Shown here one piece after another: positions 63,993 through 64,000 of a stretch of 64,000 nt of DNA (positions are counted from its first letter, which is position 1; each line of letters begins with the position of its first letter). The notes under the pieces were generated by a model. The model was given only the letters and a program-made list of their open reading frames with translations, was not told the origin of the DNA and did not search any database. Where the stretch lies: positions 558,036-622,035 of the forward strand of contig BFEA01000152.1 in assembly GCA_003427395.1 (NCBI GenBank). The letters are read 5' to 3'. The stretch is from Chara braunii (Eukaryota; Streptophyta; Charophyceae; Charales; Characeae). The position numbers and the translations under genes are program-made.

Positions 63993-64000
63993 GGCCCACA

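Overview
This is a 64 kb window of a large, repeat-rich eukaryotic genome. Gene density is very low. LTR retrotransposons, a LINE fragment, tRNA-derived SINE-like units, polyadenylated copies of spliceosomal RNAs, terminal-inverted-repeat (MITE-like) elements, microsatellites and minisatellites fill most of it. Plant-like traits point to a streptophyte: a Ty3/gypsy chromovirus, an initiator-Met-type primer binding site, U6 copies close to the plant consensus and an annexin with conserved calcium-site spacing. A charophyte such as Chara is my guess, not something the sequence proves.

Layout: 0-5.7 kb holds inverted repeats, a GGTCGGC-rich patch and unplaced DNA. 5.7-16.2 kb is dense in dispersed repeats, including two copies of a small element carrying a hammerhead ribozyme core (6.64-6.76 and 8.16-8.26 kb, minus strand), a 31-bp minisatellite and U6 retrocopies. 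16.2-27.8 kb is retrotransposon territory. A 9-kb chromovirus (18847-27834, minus strand) has about 98% identical LTRs and a 4-bp target duplication, but broken reading frames. Beside it lie the 3' end of a relative and a plus-strand LTR with a duplicated primer binding site. 27.8-34.9 kb has no recognisable gene. 34.9-55.4 kb is a patchwork of foldback elements, MITEs, U2/U6 copies, SINE-like units and tandem repeats, plus one possible first coding exon (39.8-40.0 kb).

The only convincing host gene is an annexin on the minus strand. Three exons (61006-60544, 56880-56829, 56034-55657) join in frame with canonical splice sites and cover roughly annexin repeats 1-4. Its 3.7-kb intron contains a LINE reverse-transcriptase remnant in the opposite orientation.

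The assembly itself is imperfect. Three palindromic transposase-adaptor sequences (1678, 13006, 55585) remain, two of them flanked by duplicated DNA. Three runs of N, two of them next to TC/AG microsatellites, and isolated Ns in the retrotransposon suggest collapsed repeats.
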